Assembly: GCF_009796805.1 (NCBI RefSeq)
Contig: NZ_CP047029.1
Coordinates: 248,001-312,000 of the forward strand
Reading direction: 5' to 3'
DNA: 64,000 nucleotides
Source of the DNA: Algibacter sp. L1A34
GTDB taxonomy: Bacteria > Bacteroidota > Bacteroidia > Flavobacteriales > Flavobacteriaceae
Each line of letters starts with the position of its first letter. The stretch's first letter is position 1. The translations under genes and the position numbers were made by a program. Under the pieces are notes generated by a model. The model did not search any database, was not told the DNA's origin, and worked only from the letters and a program-made list of their open reading frames with translations. This document shows, in pieces, positions 36,974 to 46,311 of the stretch.

Positions 36974-38137
36974 TTACAAATTATTATTTATAACCAAAAA
37001 GTCTAACCTTATTTCATTTATGATGTACAAAACGGCTATTGTTTGAGAAGCATAAATAAACCAAATATCCTTTAATTTAAATTTACGCCATAAAAAATAA
37101 AATCCCAAAAAGAAACCAGGAAGTAATACTAACCAATAACGACTAAATCCTGTCCCTGCAAATACAAATCCTAATAAAACTAATATAATGGCAAAAAACA
37201 ACATTTTAATTCCATAGGTTTTTTCATTAAAAATATACCCTAAAATAAATGCTGAAATTATCAGCGTGCTAATAATATAATGTCTGAAACCGGTTATAGG
37301 AACAAATAGTGAAGCAAATGCAGGCACCCCATTAATTTTTCCTACTTCATGGTGCTGTATAAATCCTAATCCACATTTAATATTGTAAAGTAGAGGATTG
37401 TCTATTTTAAATCTATCAAAATAACTTATTTCAGACAAATTATTTTGTTCAATATTATAGACATACTTTATCCAAAGTCCAATTGGAATCAAAACAATAA
37501 TGGAATATTTTAATATTTTAATTAAATATTGTTTCCTATCGTTTTTTAAATACCTGATGAATACAATCAAAACCAATAGTCCTAAAACGGCATATACATA
37601 CCTTGTTAAGATTAAAACTGTAAAAAACAACAGCATTTTTAATAAACTCTTATTACTATACTCTAAATTGGAATAATACATAAACCCCCAAAAACAAAAA
37701 AACAAAAGCGCTTCTGGATACAAACTTGAAAAACTATTAATAGCAATAGGATTAACCATTGTTAAGGCCACAATTGTTAGTGCGATTCTTGAATTAACGT
37801 CTTGTTTTTTTAGAAAAAAATAAATGTATCTTAAAGCAAATATGACTAACACAATATTAAATAGTTTATGCAATGTAAATCCTAAAACTGGTAAAGCCTT
37901 AATTTTAAAAAGGGCAAATAATAATGGAATGATTGGTGTTACAGTAGAAGGATAATTAATCAAATAATACCTACCACTTAAAATACTATCTCCTAACTTA
38001 TTATAAGTTAATTCGTCTGCGAAAAGTGGCACAAGCAAAGATCTTAAAGAAGAAATAACACTTACTAAAATAATAAGCAAAAGCCATTTTTCTTTAATAA
38101 TAAGTTGTTTAAAATTTTTATAATTAGTCATTTTCAA
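36974..38137 (-). CDS. Multispanning GT-C-type glycosyltransferase
   Basis: A 387-residue protein with about ten transmembrane helices. The first periplasmic loop holds LLVPLFADELTYNKLGDSIL, whose acidic residues match the catalytic Asp-Glu of GT-C enzymes that use lipid-linked sugars. Few other motifs are visible. It lies 10 nt upstream of the GtrB-like gene, and the trio resembles GtrA/GtrB/GtrC, so I infer it transfers the GtrB sugar to the glycan on the outer face of the inner membrane. Confidence 0.7.
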   Translation of the reverse strand: MKMTNYKNFKQLIIKEKWLLLIILVSVISSLRSLLVPLFADELTYNKLGDSILSGRYYLINYPSTVTPIIPLLFALFKIKALPVLGFTLHKLFNIVLVIFALRYIYFFLKKQDVNSRIALTIVALTMVNPIAINSFSSLYPEALLFFCFWGFMYYSNLEYSNKSLLKMLLFFTVLILTRYVYAVLGLLVLIVFIRYLKNDRKQYLIKILKYSIIVLIPIGLWIKYVYNIEQNNLSEISYFDRFKIDNPLLYNIKCGLGFIQHHEVGKINGVPAFASLFVPITGFRHYIISTLIISAFILGYIFNEKTYGIKMLFFAIILVLLGFVFAGTGFSRYWLVLLPGFFLGFYFLWRKFKLKDIWFIYASQTIAVLYIINEIRLDFLVINNNL

Positions 38138-38170
38138 TCCTTATTTTTTCAACCATTTGAATAATTAAAT

Positions 38171-39256
38171 TTATGTCAAAATAGTCTTTAAATGATTTGC
38201 AACCATTAAACCAATAGAAAATTTATTTTCAATTAACACCCTCGTATTATTTGTAATAGATTTTTCTCCTCTAATTACAGCTTCTAAAAGTACTGTTAAT
38301 GCTTTAATATCTTTCGTTTTAAATATATAACCATTCTCACCATTTTTAATAACCTCTTCATTACCTCCAACTGGCGTTGTTATTACGGGTATGTTTGCTG
38401 CTAAACTTTCTAAAATAGACAAACTGAAACATTCCATATGTGTTGGTTGTAACATATAATCAAAATAGTGATACATTGCCTTTAAAGTCGCACTACTCCC
38501 TTTAAAATCGAAAATTGAATTTAATTGGTGCATAGCAACCAAGTCTAATAATTCTTTTTTGTAGGGCCCATCGCCATAAACAGTAATACTCAAATCTTTT
38601 TTTAAAGTCTCTGGCAAGTCTTTTACTGCAAGTATTAAATCTTGAATCCCTTTTGAAAATCGCAAATGTGACACGACTAAAAACTTAGGATTCGTTTTTG
38701 CTCTTTCTTTTGTTTTTGGCACAATGTCTTGTATTAAAACACCATTATAAACAGTTTTTATTTTTGGTTTTAAAAAGTCTCCAAAATCATTCAGAATAGC
38801 TTGACTTGTATATTCTGACACACCAACAAACTGATCGATATGCTTTGCATATAACATCCCTTTAATTCTTTTTTTTACTCTTTTTTTCAAAGAATAACCA
38901 CCTAATGGTCTTGGGTTATGATCTACAGAAATAATAGTAGTAGAAAGCGCCTTTTTAATTATTGCAAAAAATGAGGTACACAACTCTACAAAATGGGTAA
39001 TTACATGAGTGTAATTGGTTGCATTACTTGTTATGTAATTTATAAAACTAGTCTCTATAGTTGTGTTTTTATCGGCTATTATATTTAATTCATTATACCT
39101 CCCATGAGTCGCTTGATTAGGAAAAAACCAATCGACTTTAACAGCGTTTTGCAAACACAATGTATTAAACTCCCAGAAAAAATAATCCATTCCTCCTACG
39201 CGATTGTCAAGTAATTGATAATTACAAATTACAGCTATGCGTTGTTCTATGACCAT
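38171..39256 (-). CDS. GT4-type glycosyltransferase
   Basis: A 361-residue GT-B transferase. The N-terminus has VGGMDYFFWEFNT, the donor domain begins PKFLVVSHLRFSKGIQDLIL, and the donor site is MECFSLSILESLAANIPVIT followed by TPVGGNEEV, a standard GT4 block. It overlaps by 10 nt the unclassified transferase upstream. Donor unknown. Confidence 0.87.
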   Translation of the reverse strand: MVIEQRIAVICNYQLLDNRVGGMDYFFWEFNTLCLQNAVKVDWFFPNQATHGRYNELNIIADKNTTIETSFINYITSNATNYTHVITHFVELCTSFFAIIKKALSTTIISVDHNPRPLGGYSLKKRVKKRIKGMLYAKHIDQFVGVSEYTSQAILNDFGDFLKPKIKTVYNGVLIQDIVPKTKERAKTNPKFLVVSHLRFSKGIQDLILAVKDLPETLKKDLSITVYGDGPYKKELLDLVAMHQLNSIFDFKGSSATLKAMYHYFDYMLQPTHMECFSLSILESLAANIPVITTPVGGNEEVIKNGENGYIFKTKDIKALTVLLEAVIRGEKSITNNTRVLIENKFSIGLMVANHLKTILT

Positions 39257-40644
39257 TCTAATAGTGTTTCAGCCATTCGTTTACTAGTTCCCTTAAGTGC
39301 CTTGCTAATTTCTAATGAAATTAAAGATGATCTATAATCTTTTCTTAATTCTGGCTGCTCCAATGCTTCTGTTAAATAATTATGTAAGTCCACTTGATCT
39401 TTTGCTATCGCAACCGCTTTACTATCAATAACATATTGTAAGTGCACATAATTCAAAAACAATTGATCATTATATAATCCATTGGTTTCGTTACCAAAAA
39501 CAGTGTAAATAACAGGCTTATCAAACAACATAAAATCTAACCCCATGGTAGAACACATATTTACATTTAAATCTGAAAATTCTAAAATAGCCCTTAAATC
39601 TATTACGTCTTCAATTAACGGTATACGTTGTGACCAAGACTCAACATGATTATGTCTCGCTAATGTCCATTTTGGGATATTCCATTTAATTTCTGGAAAT
39701 TTATTTTTAATAGGCTCAAACCTTAAACCATCTTCGGCGGGTGATGTGCGTACTAAAAGTTGTAACATTAATTCAGGATGCTCGTTAATATAATTCATAA
39801 CTGACGTTATATGCAGACTATCATTAGCTCCAATTCCTGCATCTGCGCAGCTATAGCAGATTAAACGTTTTGAAAAATCTAAATTAAATTTAGCAAATAA
39901 AAGTGCTTTATCTAATTTATATTGCTCCATCACATAAGGTTCAAACTGAGGTGTTCCTATTACTTTTATAAAATCCTTATCAGTGTTTGGATAAAAATGT
40001 ATCAATTCCTTTTTCATCAAATCGCTCCAAACTAAATAGCTGTCAAAACTTGCCATCATACGCCCTTTAGACGCTAAATTATCCCAACTAAAAATAAAAG
40101 AAGTCGTCTTAATACTCAATTGATTTGCACAAAATACTAAAGGCGCTAAATATGGAGGTCTTTGGTGGGTAAAAAAAAGAATACTAGGCTTATCTTCTTG
40201 TAATAACTGCAAATATTGCTGTGTTACCGCATCTTTTTTAAAAGAACGAAATTGCATACGTTCATACAAATTGATTGCTTTTTCAGAATGATAAAAATGT
40301 GCAATCTTATATGCTAACTTAATTAATAAACTTCTTTTTTTGTTGTTTTTAGGATAACCACGTTTTAGATTGTTGTTTATACCAAAATACCCTTTATGAA
40401 GGGTCATGTGTCCAACCTCTTTTAGTTTTCTATAAAACCAAGTTAATTTGCTCTCGATAAAAATATCTAGTTCTTTTACATCTATATTCTCAGGCAACTC
40501 TAAAGCATCATAACTTTCTATTGGCAACCCTGAATATATCACTACCTTTTTATATGTACTAGAAACTTGATTTAAAAAGTCACTCAATACAAAATTCCGA
40601 TAACCAACACCATCTGTGATAACTATACCTATTTTTTTTGTCAT
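39247..40644 (-). CDS. Unclassified GT-B-like protein next to the nonulosonate genes
   Basis: A 465-residue cytoplasmic protein. The N-terminal IGIVITDGVGYRNFVLSDFL, FSWDNLASKGRM near residue 205 and, near residue 380, FSDLNVNMCSTMGLDFMLFD with PVIYTVFG look like the two halves of a GT-B transferase. The STMGLD...KPVI pattern recalls capsule and Kdo-type transferases. No CAZy family can be assigned by eye. It begins one base after neuA, so a sialyl- or nonulosonate-transferase role is a reasonable inference, not shown. Confidence 0.6.
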   Translation of the reverse strand: MTKKIGIVITDGVGYRNFVLSDFLNQVSSTYKKVVIYSGLPIESYDALELPENIDVKELDIFIESKLTWFYRKLKEVGHMTLHKGYFGINNNLKRGYPKNNKKRSLLIKLAYKIAHFYHSEKAINLYERMQFRSFKKDAVTQQYLQLLQEDKPSILFFTHQRPPYLAPLVFCANQLSIKTTSFIFSWDNLASKGRMMASFDSYLVWSDLMKKELIHFYPNTDKDFIKVIGTPQFEPYVMEQYKLDKALLFAKFNLDFSKRLICYSCADAGIGANDSLHITSVMNYINEHPELMLQLLVRTSPAEDGLRFEPIKNKFPEIKWNIPKWTLARHNHVESWSQRIPLIEDVIDLRAILEFSDLNVNMCSTMGLDFMLFDKPVIYTVFGNETNGLYNDQLFLNYVHLQYVIDSKAVAIAKDQVDLHNYLTEALEQPELRKDYRSSLISLEISKALKGTSKRMAETLLEWS

Positions 40645-41343
40645 CTATAAAACATTGTTTTTACAAATCAATTCTGCTTTATTCCAATCTTCCATAGTAT
40701 CAATATTTACATGTGTACTTTTATTCGATAATATATAAGCTAATGAGTTACCAAACAAAGAATTCGAGTTTAATATAACACTCGTTTTTGTTAAATATAT
40801 ACTTCCATCACGATGGTAGGTTTTGGGCAAATCTTGTCTTCTAGAAATAATATTTTGCTCTCCTGTAGTAATACTTAATTGATTATTTGAATCTGCCTTA
40901 AAAGTCCAATGTGGATTATACTCGTGCGGTACTTCTAGTACAGATACTAATGCATCAGATTTAGAATCTATAAACTTCTTTATTGCATCATCTAAAAAAG
41001 AAACCGTCCTAAATGGGCTAGTAACTTGAAGTAAGCATATAGCATCAAAATATTCTCCTTTTTCTTCATAAAAGCTTAAAGCATGTTTTATCACATCTAA
41101 AGACGACGATGTATCTTCAGATAACGACGCAGGCCTTTTAAAAGGTGTAGCAATACCCAAAGATTTCCCGACTTCCAAGATCTCATCATCCTCTGTACTT
41201 AAAATAACAGTAGTAAGATACTTGCTTTTAGAAGCAACATCCGTAGTATACTTTAACAAGGGTTGACCAGCCAGAAGTTTTATATTTTTTCTAGAAATAC
41301 CTTTAGAGCCTCCTCTTGCAGGAATAATACCAAGAATGCGCAT
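40645..41343 (-). CDS. neuA: CMP-nonulosonate cytidylyltransferase (NeuA-like)
   Basis: A 232-residue cytidylyltransferase that activates sialic acid or a related nonulosonic acid with CTP. The nucleotide motif is IIPARGGSKGISRKNIKLLA, and LLQVTSPFRT and the later HRDGSIYLTK match the family. It directly follows the epimerase and synthase genes (neuC, neuB). The sugar (Neu5Ac, legionaminic or other) cannot be fixed from sequence. The set lacks the LegB/C/H genes for diNAc-bacillosamine, which favours a ManNAc-derived sugar. Confidence 0.88.
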   Translation of the reverse strand: MRILGIIPARGGSKGISRKNIKLLAGQPLLKYTTDVASKSKYLTTVILSTEDDEILEVGKSLGIATPFKRPASLSEDTSSSLDVIKHALSFYEEKGEYFDAICLLQVTSPFRTVSFLDDAIKKFIDSKSDALVSVLEVPHEYNPHWTFKADSNNQLSITTGEQNIISRRQDLPKTYHRDGSIYLTKTSVILNSNSLFGNSLAYILSNKSTHVNIDTMEDWNKAELICKNNVL

Positions 41344-41344
41344 A

Positions 41345-42505
41345 TTAGTATGTTATTGTTTTATGAAAGCTTAAAGACACATTAGACAAAATCTCGGCAA
41401 TAGCATAACCTGCTTTGCCATCACCATAAATGGATTCTGAACTTATGGTTGTATTTGATATACGCTCTATTATTGCCTTTTTAATATCGTCCTTATTGTA
41501 AGAAACGTCAATTATATTATTACCGCGTTGCCTTTTATTTTGACGTGACCCAATATTTACTACTGGTACTGCCAAATAAGAACATTCTCTAACACCTACA
41601 CTAGAGTTACCGATCAAACATTTACTATTAACTAATAATTTCAAGAAATCATTAGGCTCCATATTCTTAAAAAAATGAATGTTTTTAGGTTTACTGTTTT
41701 CTCTAAATGCTCTAATCCCCCCAGATGTCCCGTCAGAACCTGCATCCACGTTTGGCCAAAACCAAAACGTTGGTATATTTAACTCGTGTACTGCCTTTAA
41801 AGTCGCTTCAACATCTTTTCGTGCCGAGGCATATTCTGTAGTAACAGGATGCTGCATAACGACAATATAGCCTTCTTCTTTCCAATTAACTTCAGCACCA
41901 ACACCTCCATATTTTAAAATAGGATCAAAATCTAATGTTGGATTACTTTTTATTTGGTTAGCCAAATCAATTGACGGACATCCTGTATTAAACACCATAT
42001 TAGGATCCTCTCCCATTTTCAATACACGCTGTTTGGCATCTTCAGAAGCTACTAAATGTAAATCTGCAAGTTTGGTGTTTGCATGACGTACTTTTTCGTC
42101 TATATTTCCTGTTACCTCACCACCTTGGATATGGATTAAGGGGATATTTTGATACGACGCAGCAATACTTGTTGCAATAGTCTCAAATCTATCAGCAATA
42201 GTAACGACTGCATCTGGTTGTAAGCGGTAAAATACATTAGCCAACTCCATGACACCTAATCCAGTTGTTTTAGCCATAGAGGTTGGATTTTCTCCCTCCA
42301 ATACCATAAAGACTTTTTCGGCGATTGTAAACCCATCTATTTCTATAACCTCAACCGCATTTCCATAGCGTCCTAACAAAGCGGAACCTGCAATTACTAA
42401 TTGCAACTCTAGTTTTGGATGATTTTTTATAGCTGTTAAAGCTGTTTTAATTCTGCTGTAAGATGGACGTGCTGTAACTACAACACATATTTTTTTTATT
42501 GACAT
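41345..42505 (-). CDS. neuC: UDP-N-acetylglucosamine 2-epimerase, hydrolysing (NeuC-like)
   Basis: A 386-residue GT-B-fold epimerase that releases ManNAc (or a related sugar) from a UDP-sugar. N-terminal VVVTARPSYSRIKTALTAI differs from the usual GTRAEYG of NeuC but is seen in environmental relatives. HIQGGEVTGNIDEKVRHAN, with the catalytic Glu and His, and GNSSVGVRECSYLAVPVVNI are typical. It lies 1 nt after neuB and 1 nt before neuA. LegG would use UDP-diNAcBac and cannot be excluded. Confidence 0.85.
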   Translation of the reverse strand: MSIKKICVVVTARPSYSRIKTALTAIKNHPKLELQLVIAGSALLGRYGNAVEVIEIDGFTIAEKVFMVLEGENPTSMAKTTGLGVMELANVFYRLQPDAVVTIADRFETIATSIAASYQNIPLIHIQGGEVTGNIDEKVRHANTKLADLHLVASEDAKQRVLKMGEDPNMVFNTGCPSIDLANQIKSNPTLDFDPILKYGGVGAEVNWKEEGYIVVMQHPVTTEYASARKDVEATLKAVHELNIPTFWFWPNVDAGSDGTSGGIRAFRENSKPKNIHFFKNMEPNDFLKLLVNSKCLIGNSSVGVRECSYLAVPVVNIGSRQNKRQRGNNIIDVSYNKDDIKKAIIERISNTTISSESIYGDGKAGYAIAEILSNVSLSFHKTITY

Positions 42506-42506
42506 A

Positions 42507-43508
42507 TTAATCCGTTAAATCTTCTTCATTTAAAAAATCCCATTGAGATAGGTCTCTTTTTAATTTTTTACCAATTACTTTTTCATATTCACTAGCCAAG
42601 ATACCAAATCCTTTAGGTTTTTTTGTCTCTAAGTCAGAAAAACTAATCGTATCTCCTGCTTTTAAAGTTTTATTAATAGCTAGAGATTTTTCAAAAATGG
42701 ACTTTAAACTTTCAAAACCTGAATTATCGGACTTATTTATAGGGTTTTGAAGCGCAATTGAAATATTATGAACAGCTTTTACTAAATGACTAGTCTCATC
42801 CATTGTTAAAGACGCTTTAGCATCCGGACCAAACATCTCTTTATTAAAGACCACATGAAACTCTAATATTTCTGCTCCTAGTGCAGTTGCAGCTATACAA
42901 GCTTCAATAGAGGAAGAATGATCTGAAAAACCGATAGTAACCTCGTACCTTTCTTTTAATTCAGCAATCACATTTAAGCCAAACTGTTCTGCTGTTGTCG
43001 GGTACGCGGTTGTACATTGCAAAATAGAATAGTCTACTTTTCTAATTTTTAAAAAAGCTATTGTTTTATCTAGTTCTTCTAATGAGCTCATACCTGACGA
43101 AATGATAACCGGTTTACCTGTTTGTGCTATTTTTTCAAGCAACACAAAATTATTAACCTCTCCTGAGCCTACCTTATAACGCTTTACCCCTACTTTTTCT
43201 AATAAGTCCACAGCTGCATTACTAAAAGGTGAACTTATAAACTCCAAACCAACTACATCACAATGCGCTTTTATTTCTTGCCACTGCTCCAAAGTAAACT
43301 CCATGCGTTTCCAATACGCCATTCTTGTATCATCTTGCTTAGAAAACTTAACTCTAAATGGTTCGTGAATACTACTTTCAGCCTCTGCTATATGCGTTTG
43401 AAATTTTATGGCGTTACATCCTGTTTTTGCAACAGCATCGATATACGCATGTGCCATTCCTAAACTACCTTCATGGGCTTGTGCTATTTCTGCAATAATT
43501 AATGTCAT
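42507..43508 (-). CDS. neuB: N-acetylneuraminate synthase family (NeuB-like)
   Basis: A 333-residue synthase that joins phosphoenolpyruvate to a 6-carbon amino sugar. The TIM-barrel domain (about 1-265) starts LIIAEIAQAHEGSLGMAHAY and has GCNAIKFQTH, KRYKVGSGE, QCTTAYPT and EFHVVFNKEMFGPD. A short C-terminal SAF/antifreeze-like domain follows (AINKTLKAGDTISFSDLETK). The family covers Neu5Ac, legionaminic and pseudaminic acid synthases. Immediately followed by neuC and neuA. Confidence 0.9.
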   Translation of the reverse strand: MTLIIAEIAQAHEGSLGMAHAYIDAVAKTGCNAIKFQTHIAEAESSIHEPFRVKFSKQDDTRMAYWKRMEFTLEQWQEIKAHCDVVGLEFISSPFSNAAVDLLEKVGVKRYKVGSGEVNNFVLLEKIAQTGKPVIISSGMSSLEELDKTIAFLKIRKVDYSILQCTTAYPTTAEQFGLNVIAELKERYEVTIGFSDHSSSIEACIAATALGAEILEFHVVFNKEMFGPDAKASLTMDETSHLVKAVHNISIALQNPINKSDNSGFESLKSIFEKSLAINKTLKAGDTISFSDLETKKPKGFGILASEYEKVIGKKLKRDLSQWDFLNEEDLTD

Positions 43509-43511
43509 ATA

Positions 43512-44162
43512 TTATTTTACTTTCTTTGCAATTATTCCATAACTCATACCAATTGATTTTACATTTCTTTTTTCAAAGAAAACTTCAATTATTCGTTTAA
43601 ATCGGTCTTTGTAATTATCATGTTTCCTTTTTTGATAAGCAGTATCTACAACTGTATATTCTAAAATCTCAAAACCTGCTGTTTTTAAAAAGTCTTTAAC
43701 AATATGCTCCCACGGTGTAAATACATGATACTCTTTAATATGTTTTTCTTGAAAAGCATAAAGAGTACCCTTGAGCATTAAATTAATAATATTTTTACTG
43801 CTTCTTGGATTAGGAGTTGTGAGTATGAGATATCCGTCTTGAACCATATGATTAGATATATTCTGTAGAGAAAGCAAAGGGTTTGGCAAATGCTCTAAAA
43901 CTTCTAAAAAAAGTACTAAACCAGCCTTTTTTGCATTTCCTGGACAAGAATAAGTTAAATCCCAGATTATTGATTTGTCAATTTTTCTAACATAATCAAA
44001 TGGCTGCCAGACACCTCCAATCTCTTTTACCGAACTTTCTAAAGCTCCAAAACCAGCTCCTATATCACTAATAATGCTATTTGGTGCTAATGGAAAATAT
44101 TTTGCTAACATTTCATTTGCAAACACAAGTCTGTCTTTAAAAATAAGTGTTTTTTTATTCAT
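43512..44162 (-). CDS. SAM-dependent methyltransferase
   Basis: A 216-residue class I methyltransferase. The SAM-binding motif I is SDIGAGFGALESS near residue 35, followed by LVLFLEVLEHLPNPLLSLQN near residue 85 and DGYLILTTPNPRSSKN. It lies 3 nt upstream of neuB and overlaps the GT2 gene upstream by 8 nt. Probably methylates a sugar or a chain end of the glycan; the target is unknown. Confidence 0.8.
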   Translation of the reverse strand: MNKKTLIFKDRLVFANEMLAKYFPLAPNSIISDIGAGFGALESSVKEIGGVWQPFDYVRKIDKSIIWDLTYSCPGNAKKAGLVLFLEVLEHLPNPLLSLQNISNHMVQDGYLILTTPNPRSSKNIINLMLKGTLYAFQEKHIKEYHVFTPWEHIVKDFLKTAGFEILEYTVVDTAYQKRKHDNYKDRFKRIIEVFFEKRNVKSIGMSYGIIAKKVK

Positions 44163-45054
44163 TTGGCTTCCAGTATATTTTAGCGTTTTCTAATTTACTA
44201 TACGTATTAAACTCTTCTTTTGTTAATGTATTTCTTTGCTTTAACAGTTTGCGAAAATTAAGAACTAAATCTAACAAGGCTTTTAATATAGATATAGCTG
44301 CTTTATAGTTTCCTTTAAGCACTTTTGTTTTCACCTGTATCCAAACAGAATAAAAGACTAATCTAATTGCCTTTTTTAATGGATAAAAAAGAAAAAAAAC
44401 ATTCCAACCAGCGCCTAAGGACCGTCGTAAACGCACACCATAATCAGGATTAGATTTTCTAATATTTAAGTCGACTCGATGATTTACAAGTATTCTAGGT
44501 AGATAATATATTTTCCAATTATTTTTAAATAATTGAAGAGACGCAAAGTTTTCTTCACCATAAAAAACAAACCATTCTGGATAGTTAGGAATAGTATGCC
44601 ACGCTTTCATTCTCCATACATGTCCACATCCAACAAAGCTAGACACTTCTGTTGTGATTTCTTTAGTTACAGTCTCTTTTGGTTCATTTAAGCCCCAAAA
44701 CAATCTAAATGCTGCTACTCCACAATCTGGGTATTCTTTAAAATGATCACAAATATTTTCGAAAACATTATCTGTTAAAAAATGTGCATCATCATCTAAT
44801 GAAATAGCATAATCTGCATTCGTTTCATTTAACATTTTATTACGACAATATAAATAGCCTTTTGATCTTTCGTTTCTAAGCACAGTTATACCCTGTTTTT
44901 GCTTTTGCAAAAATTCAAAAGTATCATCATCTGAACCATCATCAAACACAACACATTCCACATCATCTCGTGAAATTAAATTACTGATTTTAGATAACGT
45001 AATTTCTAAATCTATTTTTCTGTTTTTAGTCGATATAAGAATAGATATCATCAT
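44155..45054 (-). CDS. GT2 glycosyltransferase
   Basis: A 299-residue GT-A transferase. ISILISTKNRKIDLEITLSK opens the domain, ADYAISLDDDAHFLTDNVFE carries the metal-binding Asp run, and WFVFYGEENFASLQLFKNNW is the catalytic ED-type loop. It has a basic C-terminus. It overlaps the methyltransferase by 8 nt and the upstream GT4 gene by 4 nt. Confidence 0.87.
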   Translation of the reverse strand: MMISILISTKNRKIDLEITLSKISNLISRDDVECVVFDDGSDDDTFEFLQKQKQGITVLRNERSKGYLYCRNKMLNETNADYAISLDDDAHFLTDNVFENICDHFKEYPDCGVAAFRLFWGLNEPKETVTKEITTEVSSFVGCGHVWRMKAWHTIPNYPEWFVFYGEENFASLQLFKNNWKIYYLPRILVNHRVDLNIRKSNPDYGVRLRRSLGAGWNVFFLFYPLKKAIRLVFYSVWIQVKTKVLKGNYKAAISILKALLDLVLNFRKLLKQRNTLTKEEFNTYSKLENAKIYWKPNE

Positions 45055-46307
45055 ACTTTATTAATATATTTTTCTAATATTACACCAACACGACTTGGAT
45101 TTAAATACTTTTCTAAATCAGGTCTATTTAATTCTATTTCTTTTTTATTTAACCAATTAAAATACAACTTTTCTATAAGCTTTGAAATTTTATTGAACTC
45201 GTTTGCTTCTGCTTGAAATAAATAATCTTGACCTAGTAATCTTTTCGTTTCACTTTTATTAGGACCTAAAACTAATATCGGTTTATTCGCAAATACACAA
45301 TGTGGAAATTTCCCAGGTAAAAATGGGCTAATATCAGTTTTAGCTTCTAAAATAATATTAACATCAACGCGTTCCTGTAAAAACTGTATTTCGTTATATG
45401 CTACACGTTTATTGTTAATATATAATTGTGGTACTTTATTCTTAGTAGTTTCTAAAAAGCTCTCGTAATAACTGGATGGACCAATTAGCATAAGCATACT
45501 GTTTTTTTTTGCCTTAGGGTTAGTTTTTAAAAAAAGCTTAAATCCTTTAATCAAACCTTCAGGAGAACGTTGTTTCATTAAATTTCCTGCGTGTAATAAG
45601 GTGAAATTATCTGAATTGAAATACGGCAAATTTTCTAACTTAATTTGCTGCGGACTAATTAAATGTTGATGAGGAATTACAAATCCCGTTTCTAAAAATT
45701 TAGGAAAAAACTGTCCTACCCATTCTTTAAGTAACTGACTTGGAAAAGCAGAATATTTGGCATGCTCGGATACTTTTCTAAAGAAATCTTCTTTTTGCTT
45801 GTAACCAGCTTCAATCCAATCATAAGGTTCTGGATATAAATGAAATGGATAAGGATCATGCACATAAGCCACCCATTTACTATGTAGTTGAGAATGCTTT
45901 AACATAGCATGATGAGGCCTAAAACTAGCACCTTGACTTAGTGTTATTATTAGATCGTGATTATTATAATACTTTATTGTGGCATATGCTATGCTTTTAG
46001 AATCGTTAAAGAACGTAAATGAATGACCAAAAATATTTTCTAAATTTTTAGATATATTAATTTTTGTTATTCTTTGAAATACGCGTTGCGCCCTGCTTAA
46101 AAAATATTTTAAACTTGTTTTATTTTCTTTTATAGCAATGCAGTTTGCTAAAGGAATATTAATAATTTCACGCGTATAATGGAGAACTGTTACTTCATAT
46201 TTACATAAAAGTAAAGCATTTATTAACGCCATATTAACTTTTGCGCCACTTGTTGCGTTAACATCTATAGATTCGACAATTACTAAAACTTTTTTTATAA
46301 TGCTCAT
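45051..46307 (-). CDS. GT4-like glycosyltransferase
   Basis: A GT-B transferase of 418 residues when started at the ATG at 46307. A longer frame reaches back to 46370 inside the upstream acyltransferase gene, but the shorter start gives MSIIKKVLVIVESIDVNATS, a normal N-terminus, 4 nt after the upstream stop. A DNFTLLHAGNLMKQRSPEGL block opens the donor domain, and KTDISPFLPGKFPHCVFANK with PILVLGPNKSE is the donor site, a variant lacking the usual EAMA block. Donor unknown. Confidence 0.8.
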   Translation of the reverse strand: MSIIKKVLVIVESIDVNATSGAKVNMALINALLLCKYEVTVLHYTREIINIPLANCIAIKENKTSLKYFLSRAQRVFQRITKINISKNLENIFGHSFTFFNDSKSIAYATIKYYNNHDLIITLSQGASFRPHHAMLKHSQLHSKWVAYVHDPYPFHLYPEPYDWIEAGYKQKEDFFRKVSEHAKYSAFPSQLLKEWVGQFFPKFLETGFVIPHQHLISPQQIKLENLPYFNSDNFTLLHAGNLMKQRSPEGLIKGFKLFLKTNPKAKKNSMLMLIGPSSYYESFLETTKNKVPQLYINNKRVAYNEIQFLQERVDVNIILEAKTDISPFLPGKFPHCVFANKPILVLGPNKSETKRLLGQDYLFQAEANEFNKISKLIEKLYFNWLNKKEIELNRPDLEKYLNPSRVGVILEKYINKV

Positions 46308-46311
46308 ATAT

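Noticed and set aside
42507-43508. Legionaminic or pseudaminic acid synthase as a definite call
   Set aside because: The other genes needed for those sugars (such as LegB/C/H or PseB/C/H) are not in the window, so only the family-level call is safe.
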